NCBI GenBank assembly: GCA_005406025.1 | Contig: BGZK01000704.1 | Coordinates: 1 to 64,000, forward strand | Source of the DNA: Eumeta japonica | Lineage: Eukaryota > Arthropoda > Insecta > Lepidoptera > Psychidae | Direction: 5' to 3' | DNA: 64,000 nt | In this document: positions 26,968 through 39,347 of the stretch, one piece after another | Layout of the letters: every line of letters begins with the position of its first letter | How positions within the stretch are numbered: position 1 is the first letter of the stretch | Notes under the pieces: model-generated | Databases searched by the model: none | What the model saw: the letters and a program-made list of their open reading frames with translations, nothing else | What the model was told of the DNA's origin: nothing | Position numbers and translations under genes: made by a program

Positions 26968-27199
26968 TATGAAAATACGAGACAAAATTGTGACATACAG
27001 ACAAACGTACAGGCGTACAAGCCCACTTCACGATAAAATTACATAAATTACTTACACAACAATCGTAATTATATGAAATCTTTACCATCAAAAAGAGGAA
27101 AAAGTTCATAAATTACAACTTATACAGCGTCCGTTTTGATATCGGCCGTTTCGAGAAATTACGCTTTCACGAAAGAAGCAAAGTATAAAAGCTAAAAAT

Positions 27200-27320
27200 A
27201 TTCCCATGCGAAACAATAGCGGAACTATAATCGCGCCTAGAGAACGCCGCGCCGGCGTTAGCGCGGCCGCCGATGAACCTGACCTCCGTCTGCTGCGCAT
27301 GCGCCGGCTTGTATTGAGCA
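27200..27320. promoter_or_regulatory. CpG-rich island with GCGCATGCGC
   Basis: A strongly GC-rich block (CGCGCCGGCG, GCGGCCGC) ends in TGCTGCGCATGCGCCGG. The palindrome GCGCATGCGC sits at 27295-27304 and matches the NRF-1/Ewg core, as in the island at 8.65 kb. Frames on both strands are open by composition. A promoter or enhancer role is inferred. Confidence 0.35.
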
Positions 27321-28249
27321 CAGCGCTCATATTTGACGTGCATCGATGCATCGGAAACGCACACGGGTTTTCTCGTATTCTATTCTCATAGAAAACTTCA
27401 TTCGTGATTCGTTCAGGTGACCGTATTATTCAAAATTCTTACAAGGAAGTAGTCAATTCTTTTCGTGTTGTCCAATAATTTCTTTTTTCACGCTACTACT
27501 GAGAGATGGCGTTTTTGGACAGTTATTTCACATCGAGGATCTTGGATTTTGAGTGTTTTACGCCAGCCCAGTGCGGTTTAAAAGCTACTCGCCATCGTAT
27601 TGCCACTAGCACAGCAACGGCATCGAAGACCGACGGTCTAACTTGCAATCTGAGACAGGCAACGAGAGTCTATTGGTCTCCGGTCAGGATGAAAATCCGA
27701 TGAATTCTGCTTCAAATGCAATGCTTGCCACTGAACTCTATTTGTGGTTGATTTATTTCTTAAATATTCAAACAGCTGCACAACAGAATATTTAATGTTC
27801 TATTAGCATTAGAATCGTAATCACGAATTCGAATGTCAGTGACATTTTTACTGAAACTGATTCTTTAATCTATAGTTGAAATTCTATAATAGATATACAT
27901 CTATTTCTTAAAATTCTGTAAAATCCTTATCTATCTGAGATATCATAATTCGTGTATTTAACGCTTAATAATTAATACGAATTAAGATATACAAGAAGGT
28001 TTTCGTTAGTATTGCACGAGACGTTAGTATAAATGATTTTAATAAATAATTATGGCGCTTGCAGATACAAAAAAAAAATATGGCCGTAAATACATAATAT
28101 TTTCACTTATTATTATGAAATGTTGACAACTAAATGAATGGATCTTATTGTGTTGACATAAAGAAGAATGTAGTTCACATTCTAGTCAGGAAGAAGGAAA
28201 TGGACGACAAAAGACGTGTGAAAAAAACCTACTAATCAAAGCTGAAATC

Positions 28250-28320
28250 GAAAGTGCCCAGGCCGGCCGACTGGCGGCGCGCGGCTCGCACGCGTTTCTG
28301 CATCCACACTAGCACGCAAT
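28250..28320. promoter_or_regulatory. Small GC-rich island
   Basis: CAGGCCGGCCGACTGGCGGC, then CGCGGCTCGCACGCG, stand out from AT-rich flanks. No gene signal was found; it is listed as a candidate regulatory block only. Confidence 0.2.
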
Positions 28321-30035
28321 ACACAAACGTATATCCTCATTAGCATATTAGTTTGTTAATTGCACAACTATACGCCTTATGTTGACCTTCCCCTTAATAA
28401 AACTTTACAGGGGAAAGGTGTTATAATGTAACACAACTTAATAAATAGACCCCGGTTTATTAGGTTGTGTTACGTACTTTTATAATTATTAGTAGGAGAA
28501 GTTCTTCAAATGAGATCGCTGTATAAACAAACCGTACGTTTTTACTAATGCAAATTCTGATTTTAATTTGAATCTGCACAAGAATTGGAATAAGAAACAC
28601 GTAGCTCTGAGCTGTCGCCGCATTTTGGATGTATTTTTAGGTCTCGTGGAGATACCTAAGTATACCTAGTATTCCACGGACAATAGGTTTGCAAAAGCTC
28701 ACGGCCACAAATGCTTTTGTGTATTAATCAAATATAATTTATGTCTATATTAATTTAATGAAGTCATAATAAAATGTAAGATTGATTGATCTATATCTAA
28801 TTCAGCCGAAAATATTTAAATATTTTTCATCATATTACTTGATATGAATATACTGGTTAGGTAGTTAGTTATTCGGTATTGACATAATATATTCATAATA
28901 AAATGTTTACACTTCGATCGTTAGCCACCGTAGGTGAGTCTAATCAATTTTACTTCAAAAGTGATCAATGGATAAAAAAAACGACTTTTATCGTGGATAA
29001 ATAAATACGATTTTCGTATTGCTATCCGAAGTCATAATTATGATAAATGCGACGGTCCATCAGTCAAAAATAATGACTTGATAAATAACAAAATGAAAAT
29101 AGGCAACGACTAAATCGGACTTTGTTTTGTGGCAGCGGCTCGATCTAAAAGTTGCCAATTCTGGGTCGATGCGGGTACTTCTACGAAACGAGTTTTAATG
29201 TTTTGATGTTACGTAACGCGAGAAAGATTTACATACCGTTACATACGTCGTTGACTATTACCGATGTCGGTTTCCTTTCTAAACAATCACAGGCATTTAA
29301 CTATTACGCATTATATATTTATGTGACAACCGTTGCATAATTCTTGTTTGTTATTAAAATTGATTTTATTAAATACTAAAGACATAGTATTTATTTGCAA
29401 ATACTATACACATTTAAACGCTTTAAAAATAGTATTTATGTGAAAACATTTTTTTAGTACCTATCTGCTAAAACACGCTTAAACTAAAAAATACTAAGTG
29501 TAACTATTATCTTCTAAAAATATAAGTTATTAATACTAAAGCTATGGAGTTTTACACACTGGAATATATGGATATTCCAGAACGTATCTAAAAAATAAGT
29601 TCATATCTGAAAACATGTCCATTTGATGTCTTTGTCCACTTAAAGCAAGTACAGTCCCTGATAAAAATGGGATCACAAAATTTAATTTATATTTTTCTCT
29701 TTACACTTGTATTCTAATTGGAAACTTTCCGCGGAAATAAAATTTCATGATTTGAAACGCAAATTTCTGGCCAATGTTAATCAAAACACGTTATTCTATA
29801 ATTTAATTTTACATTACGTTACACTATTAGTTATTTCTCAGCACAAATGAAATCAAAAATGATAGGTTCTTTGGATAAAAAAAATCTTGTCATAAACGTG
29901 TCTATTTTAATTCTTTAAAAAAAAATCACAGACCTGTTACGTATTTTTTCATATGATTAACACAAACTGTAATTTATTTTCTAAGCCATTGCTGGCCTAT
30001 CTACATGTAAATATAAAAAAATATTTATAGCTATA

Positions 30036-30290
30036 TGTAAATTGTGTTGCCAGGCATCCGGATAAAGCTGGACATAGTTAGGCATTTTGATTGCATGACC
30101 GGCCAAAATAAATGGTGTCTGGCTTGTCCGGTTTTTTCATTTCGTAAACGAGCGAATACATATATATATATATATATATAATACTAAGACACAAAATCCT
30201 CAATAATGTAGGGTGTCCGGTCTTTAAATCCAAATATCCGACCAAACTGGCTGGTCTGTCCGGCTATTAGGTTTGGCAAACTGGTAACTC
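30036..30290. mobile_element. Possible small hAT-like repeat rich in TGTCCGG
   Basis: GTTGCCAG at the left and CTGGTAAC at the right form short near-inverted ends. The interior repeats TCCGG/TGTCCGG motifs, with a (TA)n tract at 30158-30182. Flanks CTATATGT and CTACATGT could be an 8-bp target duplication with one mismatch. The assignment is tentative. Confidence 0.35.
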
Positions 30291-30459
30291 TACATGTAGT
30301 TAAGGACATTCGTTTATATAACAATCAGACCTAGCAGGACGAATTCTTTGCACTCATTCGTGTGAATGTCGAATTTTGTAGCGACATTTATCTCGAGAAA
30401 AACCACAAAATTCCACAAAACTTCACCACTTCCAGTTAATGTCCTTTTAAAAGCTCCTA

Positions 30460-30879
30460 CTAATCCGGCCGCGAAGCACTTAAGCGCGCGCCTGTACCGC
30501 TCGCGCCGCAGATAACAGCAAACAAACTGGCTCTCGGATTTCTCTTTCTTTCTCTGGCTAACGATAAAAACGTGTACACAGGGAGGTGTGAAGTGAGCGA
30601 TAAAAATATGAAACGACCCATAAGGAAAGAGGGCAGCGACGAAAAGTGTGCATCGCGAGGACACGAGCTTTGTTTACTCGGATCTAATGTCAACACGCTT
30701 CACCTTATCTCGAGCTTTTAGAAGGTTTTTTTCAAACCTTTAATAGGTCCCAAAAAGTTTTAAGCGTGTCACGTTTAAAAGTTAAAGCGACATTTTAAGG
30801 CATAACACGCTAGAGACTTACGTGATTTGAAAAAGTTTTATTGAGTGTGAACGTAGTGAGAGTTGTGATATTGAAATAG
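30460..30879 (+). promoter_or_regulatory. GC-rich block followed by a strong splice donor
   Basis: A CpG-rich segment (30460-30530, AGCGCGCGCCTGTACCGCTC) is followed by about 350 bp ending in ATTGAAATAG and the near-consensus donor GTAAGAAG at 30880 on the plus strand. That combination would suit a noncoding first exon of a plus-strand transcript. No downstream acceptor was identified, so this is a candidate only. Confidence 0.3.
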
Positions 30880-32463
30880 GTAAGAAGTTTTTTAAAACAT
30901 AAATAGACGACAGTTGAATAACAGTCAATGTGTACGAAAACTTTAAATAAATTAATACGGATTAATTTGCCTTTGAATTACTTTTATTTCGAACGTTTAC
31001 TTTGATTTACTTGAATTTATTACAATTGTTTTATTTTTTGGCAGTGTAGTAGTGTTTTTTATTATTATTTTTACTAGCCTATGTTACTCGTAATGATGCA
31101 AAAATTTTAATCATAACTTAATCATCTACGTAACCATTCGCTCCTTTAGACATTTGCAGTCTTATTAAAGCCCGATTAAAAATTTTGCCACCAAATGTAA
31201 AATATTCGTTTTGCACGTACACCCTACCTATATAAAATATATGTATGTAAATAATATAGTTTTGGTATGTGCTTACCAAGGCCTTCAATTTGATAACCAC
31301 ACTGTAATAATTTAAGATTTTTTTCTTACATTTGCCGTTGCCGTTACTTACTGCCGCTAGGCGTATTTAAAAAAAAAATATATCAATGTTACTCAGGATG
31401 ATACAAAACTTCAAACGATACTAACCCTACATCAAAATTTGTTCAGGCATTTAAAAGGTATGTTGGAAAAAAAACGCACATGAAGCCCAGAAATATTACA
31501 CTAATTTTTTTTGGACAATCGTATAAAAAGTGCTGTGCCAAAAAAGTAGGTAAATAAAACTAGCAACCAAATAGAGTCTAAAAGAGAGCAAATTTCATTT
31601 GGAAAGAAAAATACTTAAAAATTTTTAATGTTTCCAACAATTGTATAAAACTTTGAATTAAAAAAATACATGGATAGTTCGTTTTATTTTTTAATTCGCT
31701 TAACTTTATGAGTTTAAAATCTTACAACTTTTGAATCATAATATTGTATCCTAACAACGCGAACTATTTTCCCTGCGCAATAGAAGTACATAAAGGAACA
31801 TATATTTAGATCACGTATTATATGCATTTTTTTTTTTCATTTATCTACTGCTTCTTCTTACGAAGCATGGATTCCATTACGTTTAAAATTGAAAATAGTA
31901 GCTTAATTAAAGCCTTAATCGGCTGATGAAATTGTAATTAAAAGATGTATGCAGCTCGGAATAGTAGCTTTTTAGATGCATATACATCATTAGCATATCA
32001 ACGCGGGCTCGATAAGAAAGCGCACTGTGTGAGCTTTCTGTGCGCTGTCTGATAGCTACGCCGCTCCTCATTTACAATATGACCGGAAAGTTCTGTTCCC
32101 AGCATCCGAACACAACCTCTTACGCGGTCAAATGAAACGTACAGAAGATCAGAAAGGTTAAAAACGGAATACGTTATTTTTAAAAAATCTACGTTACTGT
32201 AATTTTTAAAATATACATTTAGGTACTACATGAATACATCTTCTTCCTTTACTCAAAAAAAAAAATCTGCCAAAACTCTGATTACAAAATATAAAATAAC
32301 ATTTATAGTCCACAAAATAACATTTATAGTACACAATACAATGTACATATTTCAATATTATAAACAATATTGGCGATCGCATGTTTTTAACGTAACTAAT
32401 TGAATACTATACTTAAAATCAGTAGATTAATATTCATAAATGTAAAGATTTCGAACAACTCAC

Positions 32464-32478
32464 CGCTGCGATGCCCAT
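32464..32478 (-). CDS. Proposed first coding exon (MGIAA) of the YGPP protein
   Basis: On the minus strand ACCATGGGC is a strong start context. It is followed by five codons (M-G-I-A-A) and a strong donor GTGAGT at 32463. The phase is 0, matching exon 2, which begins in phase 0 at 1708. Joined, the leader is MGIAAITPLLFFAAIA followed by RTRS, a well-formed signal peptide with an AIA cleavage site. A GC-rich block lies immediately upstream. The price is an intron of about 30.8 kb. No better phase-0 ATG plus donor was found close to exon 2. A transcript would be needed to exclude another first exon. Confidence 0.6.
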
Positions 32479-32870
32479 GGTCCTATCGACTCTATCGATC
32501 CTACGGTCACTGTACTATGTCCCTGTGATCATCACTCGACTGACGCCGTGTATCAGCCCCTGGTCCTCACATAATCCACCTGTTTTCTTGTTTATTTCAA
32601 ATCATAACACAAACTCGGATCGTTACACCGGCGGCATCGTGCGCACGTCTGGCGTGTCCTCTTAACGAGCGATGTCGAAGTTGAACCGCGAACAACTCGA
32701 TTCCCACGTGAGTGAAACGCGCGATCAATGGAAGCTGCGCGCGCGTCGAAAGGTGGGCAAAAAGCGAATGAGCGCGGGTCCGCGCCGCGGCTCGGGTAAT
32801 ACCAGCCCCGTCCCGCGCCGGTCTACCTGACCCGCCGTCACGGATTACATCATGATCCCGTAGGACGATG
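32479..32870 (-). promoter_or_regulatory. CpG-rich promoter and 5' UTR region of the YGPP gene
   Basis: Directly upstream (minus strand) of the proposed MGIAA start lies about 400 bp of GC-rich sequence, most intense at 32730-32840 (GGGTCCGCGCCGCGGCTCGG). No TATA box is apparent; a TCAGT initiator-like site occurs near 32546. This fits a TATA-less promoter. Position and composition are seen; function is inferred. Confidence 0.45.
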
Positions 32871-33518
32871 CTCTGGAATGTCTGTGGTTTAATTTATAAG
32901 CAAACGACCACTGTTAGGGTTCCGTACAAAAACTGGAAAAACGTAACACTCGTCGGTCTGCGTAGTGCGCATGAAGCGTTTCTTTTACTCTGACACCAAT
33001 TAAGTAACGCGTAAATTTGAAACATGTAATAGTATTATATAATAACATCCAAAAAACTTGCAATAAATGTAGTCATAATAATATAATAGAGAATTTTAAA
33101 AATATTGAGTTTTAAAATGAAATTAATGTGAAATAATAGAAAATATATATATATTAGTCCTAGCCTGTGCAGAATACAATTTTTATTAATATTTATTATT
33201 GTGTACAGATTTTAGCTGAATGAAGACGATATATATTCTACACGTATATTTTTACTTATGTATGTCTCCGATTTCTCGGAAACGAATTAACCAATTTGGA
33301 TAGTTTAAAATGTATAATTGTTAAGGTCGATTCAAAAGTGATCTCATATATTTTACAATAACATGAAACATACCATTTCACAAAAACTCGGAAAAAAAAT
33401 GTGTAGTCATGGATTTATGCCTTTCACGGATTTTTTTAGTTTTATTTCTCAAGAGTACTGAATACGATAATTGCGACCAGCTGGTTACGTTACTTATCCT
33501 GCGTTATGTATACAGAAA

Positions 33519-34241
33519 CTAGCTTTTGCTCGAGGGACGCCCCCATGAAAATATAATTGATTCTTCGTTTTCTATATCAAGTAATCTTGCTATCATCGAC
33601 ACCAATCCGCTCCCGTTTTCGATTTAAGTTCCGATTGCACAGTTAATTCCAATTACGTCTTATTTTCCATTCCATTTCCGCGTCTCTCTTTTTTCCAGTC
33701 GTACTATCGCTCTTGATTACGATATCGCTCTCGTTTACGATATCTGTCTGGATTACGATATCGCTCTCGTTTACGATATCTCTCTGGATTACGATATCGC
33801 TCTCGTTTACGATATCTCTCTGGATTACGATATCACTCTCGATTGCGATATCGCTCTCGATTGCGATATCACTACCGGTATCGATATCTATTCCGGTTTC
33901 TTGTTAATTATTGCAAAGAATCGTATTAGCGAGAGGTACAAAATATCATACTTACCTATAATGCAGAAAATATTATATTTGTATGTTAAATTTTATCTAA
34001 ATCCGTCCAGCCGCTTATGCGTGATTGACTTCCAAACAACCTAACATCGGCACAAACATACAAACCATGAAGAAAAACATACAAACCAACAGACAAACAA
34101 ACAGACAAAAAGTAAGCTATGCGCTTTCCCAGGACTCAGACTATCTCCATACCGAATTTCATCTTAATCGGTTCAGCGGTTCAAACGTGGAGAGTTAATG
34201 GATAAACAGAGATGCTTTCGCATTTATAGTATTAGTACGGA
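33519..34241 (-). mobile_element. Non-autonomous Helitron, 723 bp, both ends recognisable
   Basis: On the minus strand the element starts TCCGTACTAATACTATAAAT at 34241. It continues with the typical ACCGCTGAACCGATTAAGAT segment and ends GCAAAAGCTAG at 33519, followed by T. It is flanked as expected for A|T insertion: A before TC, T after CTAG. No coding capacity is seen. The 3' half contains a minisatellite (33713-33900). Confidence 0.75.
33713..33900. repeat. 18-bp minisatellite inside the Helitron
   Basis: Repeated units of the type GATTACGATATCGCTCTC / GTTTACGATATCTCTCTG alternate about ten times, decaying to GATTGCGATATCGCTCTC at the end. The 64-codon plus-strand frame here (ITISLSFTISLW repeats) is a by-product of an 18-bp period. 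Confidence 0.9.
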
Positions 34242-35396
34242 TTTGACCATAAAAACGTATTTTTTCTTATTAATACATTCTTAGTAATATAGATACGTAA
34301 AGTACCAATTATTCACACCCTACAATTTCCCAATGGTATATAGGTAGTGCTTGGAGAAGTGCATGGAGGCTACTCCATTGAGTAGGAGCGATCTCCGAAA
34401 ACCTAAAGGTTTTGGAAACCAACTAACCTAATCAATGACAGAAAATGTGTCCGAGGGTGGTTGGTTGCGTGCCTACCAAAAATGTAGAGACGCTGGGATG
34501 ATTATCGGCACTACCGGAAAAATTCGGCATCAGAAATGGTTTCCCAATTTCTCAGTACAAAAGAAATATGAATACGATATGTGAAATATTATTTCGTATT
34601 AAAAACTGATATAAGATAAAATGCGACTGCTTCTTGAATATTTTAGTCGGCACTGACTCTAAGGACAACTAACTGAATTATCGTAAATATTTAAATAGCG
34701 GAAATTTCATAATATTTATTTTATTTTATAATTCAATTTTTGTATATGATTAATACGTTTGTAGCTTCTTAGTATACATTATTTTAAAATCTAATAGGTA
34801 CTCAGCTAATTTAAGTAGATCTTGATAACAGTTTTCATTTATTTATAAACGTTATTCTCTAATGAAATACGCATGTATCATCCTTACACTCAGTTTTTGA
34901 AAAGGTTGTTTTGATGTTCCATTAATAATAAATCCTTAATTATTTATGTACCTTCATTAAAATTTATTAGGAATTACTAAAATAAACACTTCAATTAACC
35001 TGTTCTTTTATTTTTGAAACCGCATTTGCAATTTCAATTGGTATCTTTAAAATGTCGTACTAATGCTCTATTTTTATAGTTATCGTGTTTTTCTCAAACA
35101 CCACAGATATATAAAAGGACGTACCTCCATAGTGAAGCGGCTAGAACCAGTCACAAGGCTTTACTATACTGCTACCTAATAGTTTTTTAGTAATAATTTA
35201 ATCCTGCTGACGTATATTTTTAAATACTTCAAAGTTATTAAACATCTCATAAGAAAATTCATCTTCAAAACCACTGCACAATGGTTCACTTTATCGACAG
35301 GTTTTTTCAGAGTGAAATACCTCCTCATAAAATATTTATACTAAAATAGCGTATAATGGAAAATCTTTTTATTTTATTGAATTCTGTAGCCATAGC

Positions 35397-36115
35397 AAAA
35401 AAAAAACCGACCAAGTGCTCGTCGGGCCACGTGAAGTGTTCCGTAGTTGCCCGTTATATTATACAGACTTAAAAGGGTGATTATTGTTTGATACTATGCA
35501 CCTATTAATCATTGGTTTCACTGTTTAACGGCTAATAAATATGTTATGGTTTCATAATATTGTATGGTTCATAAACTTATATTTACTACCTGTTTTGCAC
35601 AACCAACAACTCATTTAAATAATTTTCAATGGAATTTGTACTAAATTTTGCTTTTTACTGTTCCAAGTGCACAAGTTGATCGACTATTACTCGTTAACTT
35701 GTAAAACCTTAACTGTCATAGTTTTCCTTTTAACTTCATTATATAAGAAAATGTGAATTTTTTCACATATCCAAGAATAACCATTTACCTGACAGGGCTG
35801 CGGGAACACTTGGTTCTAACAAAAATTAGCATTTTAAAGATGGTTTTCACTGACCATTGCAATATTTTTGAATAAACTATCCAACGATATTCCACACCGT
35901 CGGATACACGAGAAAAAGAACTACCTCTCGTGTAGGGCCTAATATTTTTTTTTATTAAAAATTCTATTCTACCAGTTTGTCGTGGCACGATTAATACGAG
36001 TATGTATACCCATATCAAATTACAGTTTTCTACTACTAGGAATCTCCGAGTCTCCGACGTATCCACATGACGAAATTATAAGGGTTCCATGTTGACTATG
36101 AAACCTTAAAAAAGA
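35397..36115 (+). mobile_element. Lepidopteran 'ccggccaagtg...gggttccgt' repeat, diverged copy
   Basis: It begins AAAAAACCGACCAAGTGCTC GTCGGGCC...GTGTTCCGTAG and ends with AAGGGTTCCATGTTGACTAT then GAAACCTTAAAAAA. This matches the family of dispersed repeats common in moth and butterfly genomes, known from general knowledge of lepidopteran repeats. It is noncoding; frames in it are incidental. Confidence 0.6.
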
Positions 36116-36404
36116 GAAACAACTGTATTTCTGTCATGCCCACAAGTTCAGTCGTATGCCACAGCCTTGCAATTGCACCATTTTTATAAAAAATCTAATT
36201 ATATTTTAGAGGTAGGTATATTACATAAAGCGGCATGCACTCGTACAACATAAAAATATTTCGGAATAACCTCCAATACATAAAATTCTTTACATATGCA
36301 GTTACAATCTAATCGCCTGTCGATTATGTTTAAAATGAAATTTAAACATCACGGCCTCTCCGTTTAATTACAATCTAAGTTCATTGTAATAGCAAACTTC
36401 GATT

Positions 36405-36830
36405 GGTTTTTTTTTTTGGTCGGTACGAAACTTTGGATGCTGGAGTTCATTTCCCGCCTTGGCCCGGTTTTTGTATTGTTCTATTCGTCTATAAGTTGAG
36501 TCCGTCGCGCAATACCGTGATCTCGTTTTGGAAGACATTACTTACGGTTGAACAACCACGAAGAGTCGAATCTGTATGCCGAACGTACGAAGCCATTCGG
36601 GGAAATTGATGAAATTCACAGCGACTTAAAACGTGTGGCATGTATTTAAGCAGTTCGCTTTCGCAAAAGTACTTTATTCCGTATGCGTACATTCGGACCG
36701 CGGTGGTTACATTGCGTATATTTTTCGACTTGGCTGCATTCAGAACGTAACGTAACGTAACACACACTTCGAGAAATGTCATTACAAATCTCCTTTTATT
36801 TACTAGATGTTCATTGCATTGCAATTAGGG
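36405..36830. other. GC-richer block with long frames on both strands, not assigned
   Basis: Frames of 68 codons (plus) and 111 codons (minus) overlap here. On the minus strand a piece ending SYVRHTDSTLRGCST meets a good donor (GTAAGTAATG) near 36551. No domain, signal peptide or partner exon was found, so no gene is called. Confidence 0.25.
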
Positions 36831-38468
36831 TCGTATCGATGCGTGTTCGTATTAACTTTGATTTTTCAGAAGTTTATCGCTTCTCCTAAACTACTACTGT
36901 AATACTATGAAACCGTTCATTAATAAAACACCATCAATTCAAGATAACAAACCTTCATAAAAAAAGACAATATGTATAAGCTATAATTTTATAATTTCAA
37001 ATAATTAAACCACTAAAAATGTCATAAATTTTCAATATTAGGATAGAAATTGCGAGAATAAAGTTAAAATCGTGAAAGAATTACAAGAATAAAATTAAAA
37101 GTAGGTACATCAACAATCAGAGGGAGGAAGGTTATGAAAAAATTGTATGTGTATTAGTGTCGATACATAAACAGTGAAACTTCTTTATGACATCATTTTT
37201 CGAAAAATGATCCACTATTTACAACTTTACAGAAATTGGTTAAATAAAACTAAATTAGATAAAGTTTGCGCAAAAAAAAATCATTTTGTATTAAATTAAC
37301 GCTACTTTATTATCATAGACATGTATACAAATAATATAATTTTTTCACCTTATTATTGCTATTAGGATTATTATAGCATTTCATTGTTTATTATTGAATT
37401 ATTATTATCATTCTTATCTTTATTATATATTTTTGTTAATTCATGGCTTATGGTAACTAAAATTTGAAATATATGGTTTACATTCCACGGAATTTAGTGA
37501 CGTAGTAAAAACTCCATCAGTTGTAGTGCCGGATCTTGTTGCTGATGTTTGAGGACTGTTTTTCTTAGACAAATTCTATATATTATAGAAAAAGAAAAAA
37601 ATGTACATCTCTGTTTTCATTTTCTAACTGTGTACAGTTTATTTTTAAATGATTAATTTTTTTTTATTATTAAAATTGATTGACGTTTACTAGATTAACA
37701 GTCGTATTAATTAATAATTGCCAGTTTAATGAAATTATATACATTTACCGATCCTTACAATCAAAAACTGAGGTTAACTTGAAATAACCTAAAAAAATAA
37801 ATACCATAATCACGCCCACGTGTTGGATGAATTAGCAATAAAGTCATAATCACTTACTTTCGTTAAATATCCACTTATTTCACTTCAATCCACTTAATCC
37901 ACTTATAAATCCACAGAATTAGAATAAATCCTTTTATTTTTTTGCCTATCACTTTATTATTGAAATATTATTTTTCACTTCACTACTGAGTCTTAGAAAT
38001 AAACAAGGCGCGTAACAGAAAAACGTGACGACGAAAATTTCTCTCATACGTAGATAAATACATTTCACAAAAAAAAAAATTAAAACGTGCATGTAAATTA
38101 AGAAATACTATATGTTGTCGCATCGGGAAATTAGTTCATTGTAACGAATCATATAAATATTATTATATTTATAAGATAGTATAAATATTTAATTTGTGTT
38201 AACACAAATAAAATTTTGATTGATAAACAATCATAATTGATGATTGCTTTTCCTTATATTACTTTCTTCGATTTGTTCCGGAAGAAACATTTACCCGTCT
38301 TTACTTTAACCACGCTTTGCAGACTTAGAAACAATGGCTACTACATAGAGAACACTCAATATTTGTTTTCCTAAAAGAGCGTATCTCACGCCGTATTCTT
38401 ATGAAAATCGACCACAACTCACTAAGTTCTAACGTAAATTTTACGTTGTCAACACGAAGGCTACTTAC

Positions 38469-38566
38469 GTACTAGCGATCGACTGTCTAGACCACTTTGA
38501 CCTTCATTCAGTACCATGGGAGCTAGCTCTCGACATTCATTGTGCAGGCTTTACCAACTTTTTATA
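38469..38566 (-). promoter_or_regulatory. Candidate TATA promoter with first exon
   Basis: On the minus strand TATAAAAAG (38566-38558) is followed about 90 bases later by a strong donor, GTAC|GTAAGTAG, exon end 38469. The sequence between is GC-balanced and has ATGs that stop soon or stay open to the donor (MVLNEGQSGLDSRSLV). It could be an upstream 5' UTR exon of a minus-strand gene such as the YGPP gene. No transcript evidence is available. Confidence 0.3.
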
Positions 38567-38988
38567 CAAACTCAAAGGTAAGGCTACACTTCTTGGCGCC
38601 AAGCTTTATCACTTCAGTTTTTGTTTATGGAAACTCTATTTTAATATTCATGCAGCCACAACTTCTAGAGTAATATAGTATATTAAGAGGTATATAATTT
38701 CTTTCTATCTGACGTCAACGAATATAAGGAATTTAAAAGATTATATTAAAAATGCTTGTCTAATTAATATGACTACTACTATACTTACTATCTAACTATT
38801 TTCGTAATAAGTCATTAGTTTTTCATACAAAATGGTCATTTGAAAAAACGTTATTTTATTCTTTCAAGAACTTAATACTCCAATCTGGTTTGACACGTTT
38901 TAAGTAATAAGGTTTTTCTTGTTTATGTTATCTTTATTTATTTCTTTATTAAAAGATTCCTGAGGGTAATAAGGTGGCAACGCACTTT

Positions 38989-39120
38989 AAAAAAAACCGG
39001 CCCCAGTGTGTGTCTAGCCACATGCAGTATAGAGTTCCTATTTGTTTGTCACAATATGCAGACTTAGAAGGGACCCTTTTTGTTTGATACTATTAACACT
39101 GGTCAACAGTGATTTTGTTG
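38989..39120 (+). mobile_element. Left part of a split lepidopteran repeat
   Basis: AAAAAACCGGCCCCAGTGTG starts a copy of the same family as 35397-36115. It aligns through CAGACTTAGAAGGG...TTGTTTGATACTATT before homology ends near 39120. The rest of the family consensus resumes at about 40330. Confidence 0.5.
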
Positions 39121-39347
39121 CTCTAGATATAACATCGATTTTGGATATATTTATGCTCACAATTCATGAAACTATCAATAATTTTCTAAGATTTGCTCTG
39201 GTTTTTTTTTTAATCTTTATTTTCATTTTACATTACAAAAATCGGAAAACATGAAACAAAATATCAGGCATATTTATAATGTCAGTTTTGTTTTGAAAAA
39301 TAAAGGTACATCGAAAAAAACAGAGAGAACAATGTCGAAAACATATT

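Larger units (their letters stand above)
1709..32463 (-). other. Large first intron of the YGPP gene (inferred)
   Basis: This ~30.8-kb stretch has no convincing host coding exon apart from the doubtful frame at 2377-2529. Supported contents are listed separately: LINE relic, piggyBac-like relic, tandem repeats, a MITE, palindromes, (TA)n tracts and GC-rich islands. The stretches 2530-4060, 6570-8640, 8850-10390, 14300-15630, 15720-19280, 19460-21170, 21450-25650, 28320-30040 and 30880-32460 are AT-rich DNA. In them I see only short degenerate repeat fragments and chance frames. One GC-richer patch at 3490-3700 may be regulatory. Confidence 0.5.

Noticed and set aside
27106..27391. Three overlapping 61-81-codon frames, one with a hydrophobic segment
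   Set aside because: Open because of CpG-rich composition; no splice-bounded exon and no partner, so kept only as a GC-rich island.
27506..27703. 65-codon plus-strand frame starting MAFLDSYFTSRILDFECFTP
   Set aside because: Reasonable composition but no domain, leader, donor or neighbouring exon to support a gene.
30314..30696. 116- and 78-codon minus-strand frames
   Set aside because: No recognisable domain; they lie across a CpG-rich promoter-like block and overlap each other.
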